A stretch of 64,000 bases of DNA from Corynebacterium sp. HMSC04H06 (GTDB lineage: Bacteria > Actinomycetota > Actinomycetes > Mycobacteriales > Mycobacteriaceae), in the NCBI RefSeq assembly GCF_001815935.1, contig NZ_KV823440.1:1-64000 (forward strand), in the 5' to 3' direction. The position numbers were made by a program, and so were the translations under genes. A model generated the notes under the pieces. The model did not search any database and was not told where the DNA came from. It saw only the letters and a list, made by a program, of their open reading frames with translations. Shown in pieces: positions 1-7,006 of the stretch. Positions within the stretch are counted from its first letter, which is position 1; each line of letters opens with the position of its first letter.

Positions 1-1683
1 GCCTCACACACAAACTTCCTGACACCCTCCTACGCTGTTAACGGTGCCCTTCACTATGCGCGTCACATCTCTACCAAGAGTGGGTTTACGAAGGTTTTTG
101 CTGTCGCTGTCTCCGGTGGCGAAAAGCGTCATCGGATCACGCCTTACTACGTCGATGATCGGGGTGAGTTCAAACAGCTCGATGATATCGAGTCGTTCAT
201 CTGGTTCAATGAGTCGAATATCTACGAGTACTACACCCGCCATGTACTCGAAGAAGTCACTGACTACGAGAAGACGACCAAGGAGATCCTGAAAGACGCG
301 GCCGAGCTTCACGAAAAGCTGCGGACGTTCGGCACTCTCAAGGACCAAGACAAGCCCTTGGTCGTCTCGGGTATTTTGCTCGCTCTCGATGAGGTTGAAT
401 ACGGAAACTTCTCCATTGCCTCGCTCCACGGTGACAAACTTGCTGGGTCTCGCGACGGCGACAAGATCATGGCCGCTATCAAGGCTCGCCTAACCCGATC
501 AAACGTCGGCCCCGACGCTAAGCGCGACAAGCTCCTGCGTGAATTTGCCGTCATTACCGATAGCGTGCGATTGAACGAGGTTAACCCCACGCTCGGGAAG
601 ACGCCCCTGAAGTACTACACCGAGTTTTTGAACAAGCGGGTCTTCCAGGCCATCAAATACCAGCAAACATCCGAAGACTTCATCGGTCGCTTCTACGGCG
701 AGTTCATGAGCTACTCGGGAGGCGACGGTCAATCTCTCGGTATTATTCTCACGCCTAAGCACATGACTGACCTCATGGTGGACCTCGTCGACGTGCGTCC
801 CGACGATATCGTCCTGGACCCTACCTGCGGTACTGCCGGATTCCTTATCGCCGCAATGCACAAAATGTTGCACTCGGCGGAGAGTGATTCGCAGCGTCGA
901 AGCATCAAGAAGAAGCAGCTGCACGGCTTTGAGATTCAGCCAAATATGTTCGCCATTGCTGCAACAAACATGATCCTCCGGCATGACGGAAACTCGAACA
1001 TTCAAGCCGCCGATTTTCTGTCCCAGAACCCGGCAGACCTCCAACTTCAAAAGCATGCGTCTGTTGGTTTGATGAATCCGCCGTACAGTCAGGGCAAGGA
1101 CGACCCTAATCAGTACGAAATTCTCTTTACAGAGCACCTTCTCGACTCGATGACCGAAGAGGGGCGTGTAGCGGTGATTATTCCGCAATCTTGCGTCACT
1201 AATAAGACCAAGATTGAGCGACAAGCCAAGCAGCGCATCTTGAAGCGACACACGCTGGAAGGCGTAATCACCTGTAACCCAAACACTTTCTATGGTGTCG
1301 GCACTCATGCGTGTATTGCGATCTTCACCGCAGGTGTGCCCCATCCACCGGAACACGAAGCCAAGTTCATCGACTTTCGGGATGATGGCTTTGTGGTCCG
1401 ACCTCACATCGGTCTGATAGAAGGTGACACCGCTAAAGACAAGCGTCAGCACTTGCTAGATGTGTGGAACGGTCTGATCGAATCTTCGTCAGAGTTCTGT
1501 GTTTCCTCGACAGTGCTGTCAACCGACGAGTGGCTACACAGTTTTTACTACTTCAACGACGAGATCCCTACGGACAATGACTTTGAGAAGGCCATTGGTG
1601 ACTATCTCACATTCGAGTTCTCAATGATCATGCAAAACCGTGGATACCTTTTCGAGGGAGGGGACAACAATGAAGCCTCTTGA
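1..1683 (+). CDS. N6-adenine DNA methyltransferase / restriction subunit, BcgI alpha-like (5' partial)
   Basis: The frame is open from the first base, so the N-terminus is outside the window. A SAM-binding motif (LDPTCGTAGF, around 823-852) and the N6-adenine catalytic motif NPPY (around 1075-1086) identify a gamma-class adenine methylase. The segment before motif I (YGEF, then LTPKHMTDL) is typical of type I M subunits and of the fused BcgI alpha chains, which carry a nuclease domain ahead of the methylase. The visible upstream part could be the end of that nuclease, but this cannot be confirmed. The 3' end overlaps the specificity gene by 14 bases, indicating translational coupling. Moderate GC suggests horizontal origin. 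Confidence 0.85.
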   Translation, partial: ASHTNFLTPSYAVNGALHYARHISTKSGFTKVFAVAVSGGEKRHRITPYYVDDRGEFKQLDDIESFIWFNESNIYEYYTRHVLEEVTDYEKTTKEILKDAAELHEKLRTFGTLKDQDKPLVVSGILLALDEVEYGNFSIASLHGDKLAGSRDGDKIMAAIKARLTRSNVGPDAKRDKLLREFAVITDSVRLNEVNPTLGKTPLKYYTEFLNKRVFQAIKYQQTSEDFIGRFYGEFMSYSGGDGQSLGIILTPKHMTDLMVDLVDVRPDDIVLDPTCGTAGFLIAAMHKMLHSAESDSQRRSIKKKQLHGFEIQPNMFAIAATNMILRHDGNSNIQAADFLSQNPADLQLQKHASVGLMNPPYSQGKDDPNQYEILFTEHLLDSMTEEGRVAVIIPQSCVTNKTKIERQAKQRILKRHTLEGVITCNPNTFYGVGTHACIAIFTAGVPHPPEHEAKFIDFRDDGFVVRPHIGLIEGDTAKDKRQHLLDVWNGLIESSSEFCVSSTVLSTDEWLHSFYYFNDEIPTDNDFEKAIGDYLTFEFSMIMQNRGYLFEGGDNNEAS

Positions 1684-2725
1684 TCAATTGAACTGGGAGC
1701 CTCGTGTTCTCCAGGATGAGTTTGATTGCGCCAAAGGCGTCTACCTCCAAACCGACAGCGTCGTCGACGGAGACATCCCTTATGTAACTGCGAAAGCTGG
1801 GGGGAACGGTCTTAATCGTTTTATCGGCAACCGAGTCTTGTTCCCCGGTAACCACTTGACGGTTGAAAAAGTGAGGCTGAGTGCTTACTACCAGCCCGCT
1901 CCCTTTTACTGCTCTCATGACGTGAGCACATTGACCAACAGCTCTCTGAACGCTGAAAATGCGCAGTTCCTAGCAACCATGATTATGCGGAACGGTGCTA
2001 AGTATTCTTACGGTCGTCAGGCTCAGCTAGATGTCGTGAAACGCGAGAAAGTGTTTCTTCCGACAACCAGTAACGGCGATGTTGATTACGACTACATGGA
2101 GCAATATTCTGCTCAGACCCGAGAGCGATTGCTCGAACGCTATCAAGGTGTTCTGCGCTCCCGGCTTTCCGACCTCGTACACCATGACATCCCCGAACTT
2201 AGCGAAAAGGACTGGTCTGAGTTCCCGCTCAATGAAGTCTTCGCCGTGAAGTCCGGTGTCAGGTTGACTACGGCCGACAAAACCCCTGGACAACGCCCGT
2301 TTATCGGCGCTACTGACAATACCAATGGCGTTACGGGCTTTGTTTCCAACGAGAATCCTTCTTTGGACTCAAACGTCTTGGGAGTTAATTACAACGGCGC
2401 TCCGTGCATCGCCTTCTATCATCCCTATGAGGCTATTTTCACAGATGATGTGAAGCGTTTGAGGCTGCTGCATCATAGCAATAACGCCCTGGTCTTACTG
2501 TTCTGCAAGGTTGTCGTCATGCAACAAAGGGCGAAGTATTCCTACGGTTACAAGTTCAATGCCGGAAGAATGGCTCGCCAGCTTCTCATGTTTCCCGTGA
2601 CAAGCGACGGGGATATCGACTACGAGTACATGGAGAAGTACGCCGAGAATATGCTTCTCAGGAAGTACAGGCAGTACTCGGATTACCTCGCATCGCTTCT
2701 CGAAACCGATGCAGAGGAGAGCTAA
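1670..2725 (+). CDS. Restriction-modification specificity (S) subunit, BcgI beta-like
   Basis: The 351-residue protein has two similar halves, each ending in a matching block (AKYSYG followed by FLPTTSNGDVDYDYMEQY in the first half; AKYSYG and FPVTSDGDIDYEYMEKY in the second). This is the two target-recognition-domain layout of S subunits, which choose the DNA sequence cut and methylated by the partner encoded at 1-1683. ATG 1670 was chosen because a strong GAGGGAGGGG ribosome-binding site precedes it; an upstream GTG at 1640 is less likely. The stop lies two bases before the recombinase start, so the three genes form one transcript. A type I S subunit is the main alternative to a type IIB BcgI beta chain. 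Confidence 0.85.
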   Translation: MKPLDQLNWEPRVLQDEFDCAKGVYLQTDSVVDGDIPYVTAKAGGNGLNRFIGNRVLFPGNHLTVEKVRLSAYYQPAPFYCSHDVSTLTNSSLNAENAQFLATMIMRNGAKYSYGRQAQLDVVKREKVFLPTTSNGDVDYDYMEQYSAQTRERLLERYQGVLRSRLSDLVHHDIPELSEKDWSEFPLNEVFAVKSGVRLTTADKTPGQRPFIGATDNTNGVTGFVSNENPSLDSNVLGVNYNGAPCIAFYHPYEAIFTDDVKRLRLLHHSNNALVLLFCKVVVMQQRAKYSYGYKFNAGRMARQLLMFPVTSDGDIDYEYMEKYAENMLLRKYRQYSDYLASLLETDAEES

Positions 2726-2727
2726 CC

Positions 2728-3300
2728 ATGCTCATCGGTTATGCACGTGTGTCCACATCCAAGCAAGGGCAGTCGCTCGACACCCAGCGCGAGGCGCTCA
2801 TCGACGCTGGCTGCGACGCTGCGCACATCTACACCGACACCATCTCGGGGACCAAGTGGCAGCGGCCGGGCCTCGACGATGCTCTCGCCTACATGCGCCC
2901 AGACGACACACTAGTCGTGACCAGGCTGGACCGTCTCGGCCGCAACCTGGCGGAGACTGTGAACACCATCGCTGACCTGGCGGATCGCGACATCAACGTC
3001 AAGGTGCTAGAGCCAGCGCTAGACACGTCGCGGCCTGCCGACAAGGTGGTGATCAACGTCATGGCGTCGCTGGCTGAGTGGGAGCGCGACCTGCTGATCC
3101 AGCGCACCCGTGAAGGCGTAGCCCACGCCCGAGCACAGGGCAGGGTAGCCGGGCCGAAGCCCAAACTCTCCAACGAGCAAGCCCAGGTGGCCAAAGAGTT
3201 ACTCGACGGTGGCAAGTCCGTGAGTGCAGTGGCGAGGACGTTCAACGTATCTAGGCCCACCATTTACAGAGCCATCGAGCGCCTTGAGGCTGACGCATAA
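2728..3300 (+). CDS. Small serine recombinase (resolvase/invertase family)
   Basis: The 190-residue protein starts with the resolvase signature YARVST (Ser9 is the expected nucleophile), contains the RLDRLGRN motif, and ends with a helix-turn-helix domain (KSVSAVARTFNVSRPTIYRAI). This is the architecture of Tn3-type resolvases and Hin/Gin invertases, which cut and rejoin DNA at short inverted sites. It follows the S-subunit gene by two bases and has higher GC than the restriction genes, suggesting a separate origin. A perfect 13-base inverted repeat just downstream (3325-3378) could be its site. It could resolve element multimers, invert a segment, or support integration; the sequence does not decide which. 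It is too short to be a large serine integrase. Confidence 0.92.
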   Translation: MLIGYARVSTSKQGQSLDTQREALIDAGCDAAHIYTDTISGTKWQRPGLDDALAYMRPDDTLVVTRLDRLGRNLAETVNTIADLADRDINVKVLEPALDTSRPADKVVINVMASLAEWERDLLIQRTREGVAHARAQGRVAGPKPKLSNEQAQVAKELLDGGKSVSAVARTFNVSRPTIYRAIERLEADA

Positions 3301-3324
3301 TAGCCCAGACCTATCACGAGGGCT

Positions 3325-3378
3325 GCGTCGCTAGCGCCACTGTCCTGCAAGCCAAGCACCGAACAGCGCTAGCGACGC
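3325..3378. repeat. 13-base perfect inverted repeat after the recombinase gene
   Basis: Arms GCGTCGCTAGCGC (3325-3337) and GCGCTAGCGACGC (3366-3378) are perfectly complementary and separated by 28 bases. They lie 25 bases after the serine recombinase stop. The structure could be a recombination site or part of a transcript end; no T-tract follows, which argues against a plain terminator. Confidence 0.7.
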
Positions 3379-3436
3379 CCTGAGCGCGTGGGGGTGCTGC
3401 AGGGCGCGGTAATAGCACTGCCCGGCACAGCCGGGG

Positions 3437-3472
3437 CCAAATACGGAATTGATCACACACATCCGTATTTGG
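3437..3472. promoter_or_regulatory. Inverted repeat in the leader of the DUF4192 gene
   Basis: Arms CCAAATACGGA (3437-3447) and TCCGTATTTGG (3462-3472) are perfect complements around a 14-base spacer. The right arm abuts the AAGGAGT ribosome-binding site of the gene starting at 3485. This fits an operator for a dimeric repressor or an mRNA hairpin controlling translation. No regulator is identified. Confidence 0.55.
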
Positions 3473-3484
3473 CAAGGAGTGCTC

Positions 3485-4510
3485 ATGTCCACCTACTCGC
3501 AAACTCTTACGTCCCACGGCGAGATCCTCGCCAACATCCCCGGCATCCTGGGCTTTTATCCACAGAACTCGCTGGTCATCTCGTTCTTTGAACGAAACAG
3601 TGACACCCCTGGTCTGCACCTGGGGCCGCTTGCCCGTCTCGACCTCGACGACGCTGTCGAGACGCTAATCGACAACCAAGCGCAATTCTCTGCCCTGTCC
3701 GGCAGCCTCGACACCGACGCCGTCATCGCGTACGTGGTCAGCAGCAACCCATCTGCTGCCGACGACCTGGCGGAGTTCCTGCTCAGCGAGGACTCACCAC
3801 TGCCAACGGTGCTTGCCATCGTGCAGGTTCCAGAGATCACCTCTGGGACGGGATGGTGGACTGTCTACCAGCAGCTGAGTCTGTCAGCACCGCGCAGCGG
3901 CGTAGTTAGCGAGGTGTCCAGCTCCGCTGCGCTGCAGCAGATGATCTTAGATACCGGTCAGCTACCAGCACTGTCGCGTGGTGAACTGGAGCAACGTCTC
4001 GACAGCACGGCTCACGGCATCAACGAGGCCGAGTACCAGGACATCATCGCTGATGTTGAGGCTTACGAGAAAGAGATCCACTTCCTCCGCGACGACCTGC
4101 AGCGTGAGTATGAGCAGGCCACTGTGGGGATTGCAAACCCCACTGACACACGAGCTATCCGATCTGCGCTGAGGTGCTTCACTACTCCTATGCTGCGCGA
4201 TCCACTGCTCGCAGCGCTACTGGACGAGCCAGAGCAGGGTCTTGAGTTCGCAGAACCCCTTATGCGTACCGTGCCACGAGATTGGCTCAAGATGCGGTCG
4301 CAAATAACCGCTACCGTGGCTGTTCTCGCGCAAGCCACTGGCCAGACAGGATTTGCAGGCGTGGCAGCGAACAAAGCCACCGAGCTGAGCGAGACAGAGA
4401 ACTTTCCGAACCTGGTGGCCAGGTCCCTCAACCTTGGCCTAGGCAGCAAGCTGATTACAAGCGTCAAACAGGGTGCAGAGAAGGCACACTATCTTCTGTT
4501 CGACGCTTAA
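3485..4510 (+). CDS. DUF4192 domain-containing protein
   Basis: The 341-residue protein begins with the DUF4192 pattern (GEILANIPGILGFYPQNSLV), a family of unknown function found in actinobacteria, often on plasmids and integrated elements. No signal peptide or membrane segment is visible. ATG 3485 has the ribosome-binding site AAGGAG seven bases upstream; a TTG at 3449 lies within the inverted-repeat leader and is unlikely. The gene is flanked by its own upstream inverted repeat and a downstream terminator, so it is probably transcribed alone. The domain assignment is confident; function is unknown. Confidence 0.85.
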   Translation: MSTYSQTLTSHGEILANIPGILGFYPQNSLVISFFERNSDTPGLHLGPLARLDLDDAVETLIDNQAQFSALSGSLDTDAVIAYVVSSNPSAADDLAEFLLSEDSPLPTVLAIVQVPEITSGTGWWTVYQQLSLSAPRSGVVSEVSSSAALQQMILDTGQLPALSRGELEQRLDSTAHGINEAEYQDIIADVEAYEKEIHFLRDDLQREYEQATVGIANPTDTRAIRSALRCFTTPMLRDPLLAALLDEPEQGLEFAEPLMRTVPRDWLKMRSQITATVAVLAQATGQTGFAGVAANKATELSETENFPNLVARSLNLGLGSKLITSVKQGAEKAHYLLFDA

Positions 4511-4518
4511 ATCTTTCA

Positions 4519-4557
4519 CCCCGTTGCAGCATGCGCTGTAGCGGGGTTTCTTTTTCT
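4519..4557 (+). terminator. Rho-independent terminator after the DUF4192 gene
   Basis: A 12-base stem (4519-4530 with 4535-4546, two G-T pairs), a four-base ATGC loop and a following TTTCTTTTTCT tract form a standard intrinsic terminator just after the stop at 4510. Confidence 0.85.
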
Positions 4558-4674
4558 ACCAGTGCCGTGACCAGGGAAGAAGGTCATTTCCACCGAGCAG
4601 GGGAGAAGCACCTAGACAGCAGAGCTGTCTCCAGAAACCGGATTGAGAATCAATCCACGACAAGGAGACGCATC

Positions 4675-4818
4675 ATGTACCACTACACCAGCGAAGATCT
4701 CGAACTGCTCTACATGCTCTCTGACGGCGTTGATGGCGAAGACGCCGATCCGGGGGCTACGCAGGAGCTACGCGACCTAGAAGCAGCCGGAGCACACCTG
4801 CCCTGGGCCGTGCTGTAA
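4675..4818 (+). CDS. Small acidic hypothetical protein (47 aa)
   Basis: A 47-codon frame starts at ATG 4675 with an AAGGAG ribosome-binding site eight bases upstream and ends at TAA 4818. The product is strongly acidic (DGVDGEDADPGATQEL) and has no recognisable domain. It lies between a terminator and the SSB gene on the same strand, with about 85 bases to ssb. Small acidic proteins near replication genes can be regulators or anti-defence factors, but nothing here shows that. The support is the start signal and context only. Confidence 0.5.
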   Translation: MYHYTSEDLELLYMLSDGVDGEDADPGATQELRDLEAAGAHLPWAVL

Positions 4819-4903
4819 CAGCATTTACAGCAGCAGCAAAGCAGCTGCTCAAACACACAATTGAAAGACAATCACACACTCACTCATATAAGGAGAAATC
4901 ACA

Positions 4904-5323
4904 ATGTCCAACCCGTTTAACAATGGCACCATCGTTGGCAACGCAGCACGCGAGCCGAAGATCTTTGAGCACGCAAACGGCGGTGCGACGGTGAAGCTCA
5001 ACGTCTACGCACGTAATACGTTCAAGAACAAGTCCACAGGCAAGGTGGAATCAGAGATTGTCGAACTCACTGGCTACGTGGCTGACGCCAAGAACCTCGG
5101 CGTCTTCGGATGCATCGGCGCTGGTGATCGCGTTGCAGTGAGCTACTCGCTGAAGACTGACAACTACACCGATAAGGACGGCAACAAGCACTATCCGCTG
5201 GTAGCGCGCATCGACACTGTGCAGCTGATCGACTCCAAGAAGGAGTCTGAGGCACGAGCAGCACGCCGCGAGAACAGCGCAGATAACGCTGCTGCTAATG
5301 ACTCTGAAGAAGTGCCGTTCTAG
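4904..5323 (+). CDS. ssb: Single-stranded DNA-binding protein
   Basis: The 139-residue protein has the OB-fold pattern of bacterial SSB (start NNGTIVGNAAREPK; middle VELTGYVADAKNL) and ends in the acidic tip EEVPF, the variant of the usual DDDIPF tail that docks replication and repair proteins. It coats single-stranded DNA during replication or conjugative transfer. The start ATG 4904 has a good AAGGAGA site. It is shorter than chromosomal corynebacterial SSB, and its place on an element with its own polymerase and relaxase suggests a dedicated element copy. A strong terminator follows directly. Confidence 0.93.
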   Translation: MSNPFNNGTIVGNAAREPKIFEHANGGATVKLNVYARNTFKNKSTGKVESEIVELTGYVADAKNLGVFGCIGAGDRVAVSYSLKTDNYTDKDGNKHYPLVARIDTVQLIDSKKESEARAARRENSADNAAANDSEEVPF

Positions 5324-5334
5324 TTGCAACAACA

Positions 5335-5366
5335 CCCCGCAGGGAAACCTGCGGGGTTATTTTTTC
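5335..5366 (+). terminator. Terminator after ssb
   Basis: The stem CCCCGCAGG / CCTGCGGGG with a GAAA tetraloop (5335-5356) followed by TTATTTTTT is a textbook intrinsic terminator 12 bases after the ssb stop. Confidence 0.92.
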
Positions 5367-5554
5367 AGCACAGACCACGCATAACGCCGTCGCCGTCCAG
5401 TACGGGAGCGCTGATACTCCTGCTCCAGACGCTCTGTCTCTACACAGTGCATTACATGAGCCATTACATGCGCTGTTTTACTGCACTGTGTACTAGCCAT
5501 TCCATTACGCACTACGCTGGCGCACTTCAAGTTCATTGAAATCTTCTCAGACAT
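5357..5554 (-). CDS. Small basic hypothetical protein (65 aa), minus strand
   Basis: On the minus strand an ATG at 5554 follows a clear GAAGGAGAA ribosome-binding site (5561-5569) with good spacing. The frame runs 65 codons to a TAA at 5357-5359, inside the T-tract of the ssb terminator. The product is basic at its C-terminus (RSRTGRRRRYAWSVLKK) and has three cysteines. It has no recognised domain. The gene would be convergent with ssb and divergent from the metalloregulator at 5693. The start signal is the main evidence; coding status is uncertain. Confidence 0.4.
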   Translation of the reverse strand: MSEKISMNLKCASVVRNGMASTQCSKTAHVMAHVMHCVETERLEQEYQRSRTGRRRRYAWSVLKK

Positions 5555-5692
5555 TAGTGGTTCTCCTTCAAGTGAAGAATGCTTTAACTGGCCCCACCTT
5601 ACCGGCATTCCTCTCAAACTTGGCCTCTGTTCGCTATGAGCGTTGGGGCACAGCGCCTAAGGCGCATACGGAAGCTGGGTTAACATTTACTC

Positions 5693-6373
5693 ATGTCTGT
5701 TTCTGAGCTGTCCACCAGTACCCAGAACTATTTGAAAGCTATCTGGGGGCTAAAGGAATGGTCATCCGAGCCCGTTACCGCCACACTTATAGCGAAACAG
5801 CTGGGACTCAAGCTCTCCTCGGTCTCCGATGCAGTGCGCAAAATGTCGAAGCAAGGGCTCGTGTCACACACGCCCTATGGCTCTGTGGAGTTAACCGAAC
5901 TTGGCAGGCAGTACGCATTGGTCATGGTGCGCCGCCACCGATTGCTTGAGTCTTTTTTGGTTCAAGCATTGGATTATACGTGGGACGAGGTCCATGATGA
6001 AGCCGAAAATCTTGAACACGCGGTGTCTGACATGCTCATAGAGCGCGTGGATAAGTTCCTCAATTACCCCACTAGGGATCCACACGGCGACCCTATCCCT
6101 ACGGTTGATGGACAGGTCACTATCCCCAGTGCGCACCGTCTCACCGACAGCGGCGCACAACCGCAGGTGACCGTGGAACGCATTTCTGATTCCGACCCAC
6201 AACTGCTGGCCTTCCTCAAAGAGCAAGGCATCGTCATTGGGGCTGTTCTTACCACGCGCGAAGGAACGCCCTTTTCAGAATCGCTCGAAGTACAGGTAGC
6301 CGACAGTACTCAGTGGGTAGTACTTGGGCGCCCAGCTACGGACGCAGTGTTTGTAGCACACCACAGCCTGTAG
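5693..6373 (+). CDS. DtxR-family metalloregulator, MntR-like
   Basis: At 226 residues it matches DtxR in length and layout: N-terminal winged helix, dimerisation/metal domain, C-terminal SH3-like domain. The ancillary-site residues are kept (His82, Glu86, His101). In the primary site, however, the DtxR methionine and cysteine ligands are replaced by Asn12 and Glu105, with Glu108 and His109 retained (HDEAENLEH). Glu at the cysteine position is a feature of manganese-sensing MntR proteins, so manganese or broad metal specificity is more likely than iron. It sits upstream of and codirectional with a ribonucleotide reductase operon, separated by a 146-base region with two tandem inverted repeats, its probable targets. 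Metal choice is inferred. Confidence 0.85.
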   Translation: MSVSELSTSTQNYLKAIWGLKEWSSEPVTATLIAKQLGLKLSSVSDAVRKMSKQGLVSHTPYGSVELTELGRQYALVMVRRHRLLESFLVQALDYTWDEVHDEAENLEHAVSDMLIERVDKFLNYPTRDPHGDPIPTVDGQVTIPSAHRLTDSGAQPQVTVERISDSDPQLLAFLKEQGIVIGAVLTTREGTPFSESLEVQVADSTQWVVLGRPATDAVFVAHHSL

Positions 6374-6417
6374 TCTTTCCCCTTCTCATTAATCCTGTCC
6401 CTACCTGCCCTTTTAAA

Positions 6418-6460
6418 AACTACGGTGCGGCGTAGTTTGCAACTACGGTAGTATGTAGTT
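6418..6460. promoter_or_regulatory. Two tandem inverted repeats upstream of nrdI
   Basis: Two copies of AACTAC-N8-GTAGTT lie at 6418-6437 and 6441-6460, 23 bases apart start to start. Each is a perfect six-base inverted repeat with an eight-base spacer. They are about 60 bases ahead of nrdI. The symmetry fits a dimeric repressor such as the DtxR-family protein encoded just upstream. They do not match the NrdR box consensus. Confidence 0.6.
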
Positions 6461-6519
6461 AATCTTTTCGATCATCACCTATCCCACTTATGGCTAAGGC
6501 CAGGATGAGCAGGATTGTC

Positions 6520-6939
6520 ATGTCAGACTCACCAGATTTGGTGTACTTTTCTAGCGTTTCTGAAAACACAAAAAGATTCGTCGAACGCTTAGATAGACCC
6601 GCAGTGCGCATTCCACTGCGGCCCAAGAAAACCGGAATGATCCAGGTTTCACACCCGTACGTACTCATCGTTCCAACCTACGGCGGTGGCTCGCTCAAAC
6701 GCGCAGTCCCCAAACAGGTCATCGACTTCCTCAATGACCCAATCAACCGTTCCTTTATCCGGGGCGTGATTACCTCAGGCAATACCAACTTCGGAAGCGC
6801 TTACTGCGTCGCCGGCCGCATCATTTCCGCTAAGTGCCACGTTCCAGAGCTGTATCACTTCGAACTGCTCGGCACGCAGAAGGACGTTGCCGCTGTAAAG
6901 CAGGGCCTTCACAAGTTTTGGGAGCAGCAAAGCAACTAA
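6520..6939 (+). CDS. nrdI: NrdI flavodoxin-like protein of class I ribonucleotide reductase
   Basis: The protein has the NrdI pattern: [18 protein letters not shown] at the N-terminus (FMN phosphate loop) and [20 protein letters not shown] further on. NrdI is the flavoprotein that supplies superoxide to activate NrdF; in class Ie enzymes it drives formation of the DOPA radical without metal. Start is uncertain: ATG codons at 6490, 6505 and 6520 are in frame. ATG 6520 places the flavin loop at the family's usual position and has AGGA upstream; 6490 would add ten residues. It leads an operon with nrdE, nrdF, a small gene and an FMN reductase. No nrdH redoxin gene is present. Confidence 0.9.
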   Translation: MSDSPDLVYFSSVSENTKRFVERLDRPAVRIPLRPKKTGMIQVSHPYVLIVPTYGGGSLKRAVPKQVIDFLNDPINRSFIRGVITSGNTNFGSAYCVAGRIISAKCHVPELYHFELLGTQKDVAAVKQGLHKFWEQQSN

Positions 6940-7006
6940 CAATTACACCCCATTGATTTCCCACAAAATGAAGACCACATCCGCAACACACAGATTGGAA
7001 ACCACA

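Noticed and set aside
6418-6460. Tandem repeats before nrdI as NrdR boxes
   Set aside because: The arms and the eight-base spacer do not fit the 16-base NrdR consensus, and the 23-base spacing is not that of paired NrdR boxes.
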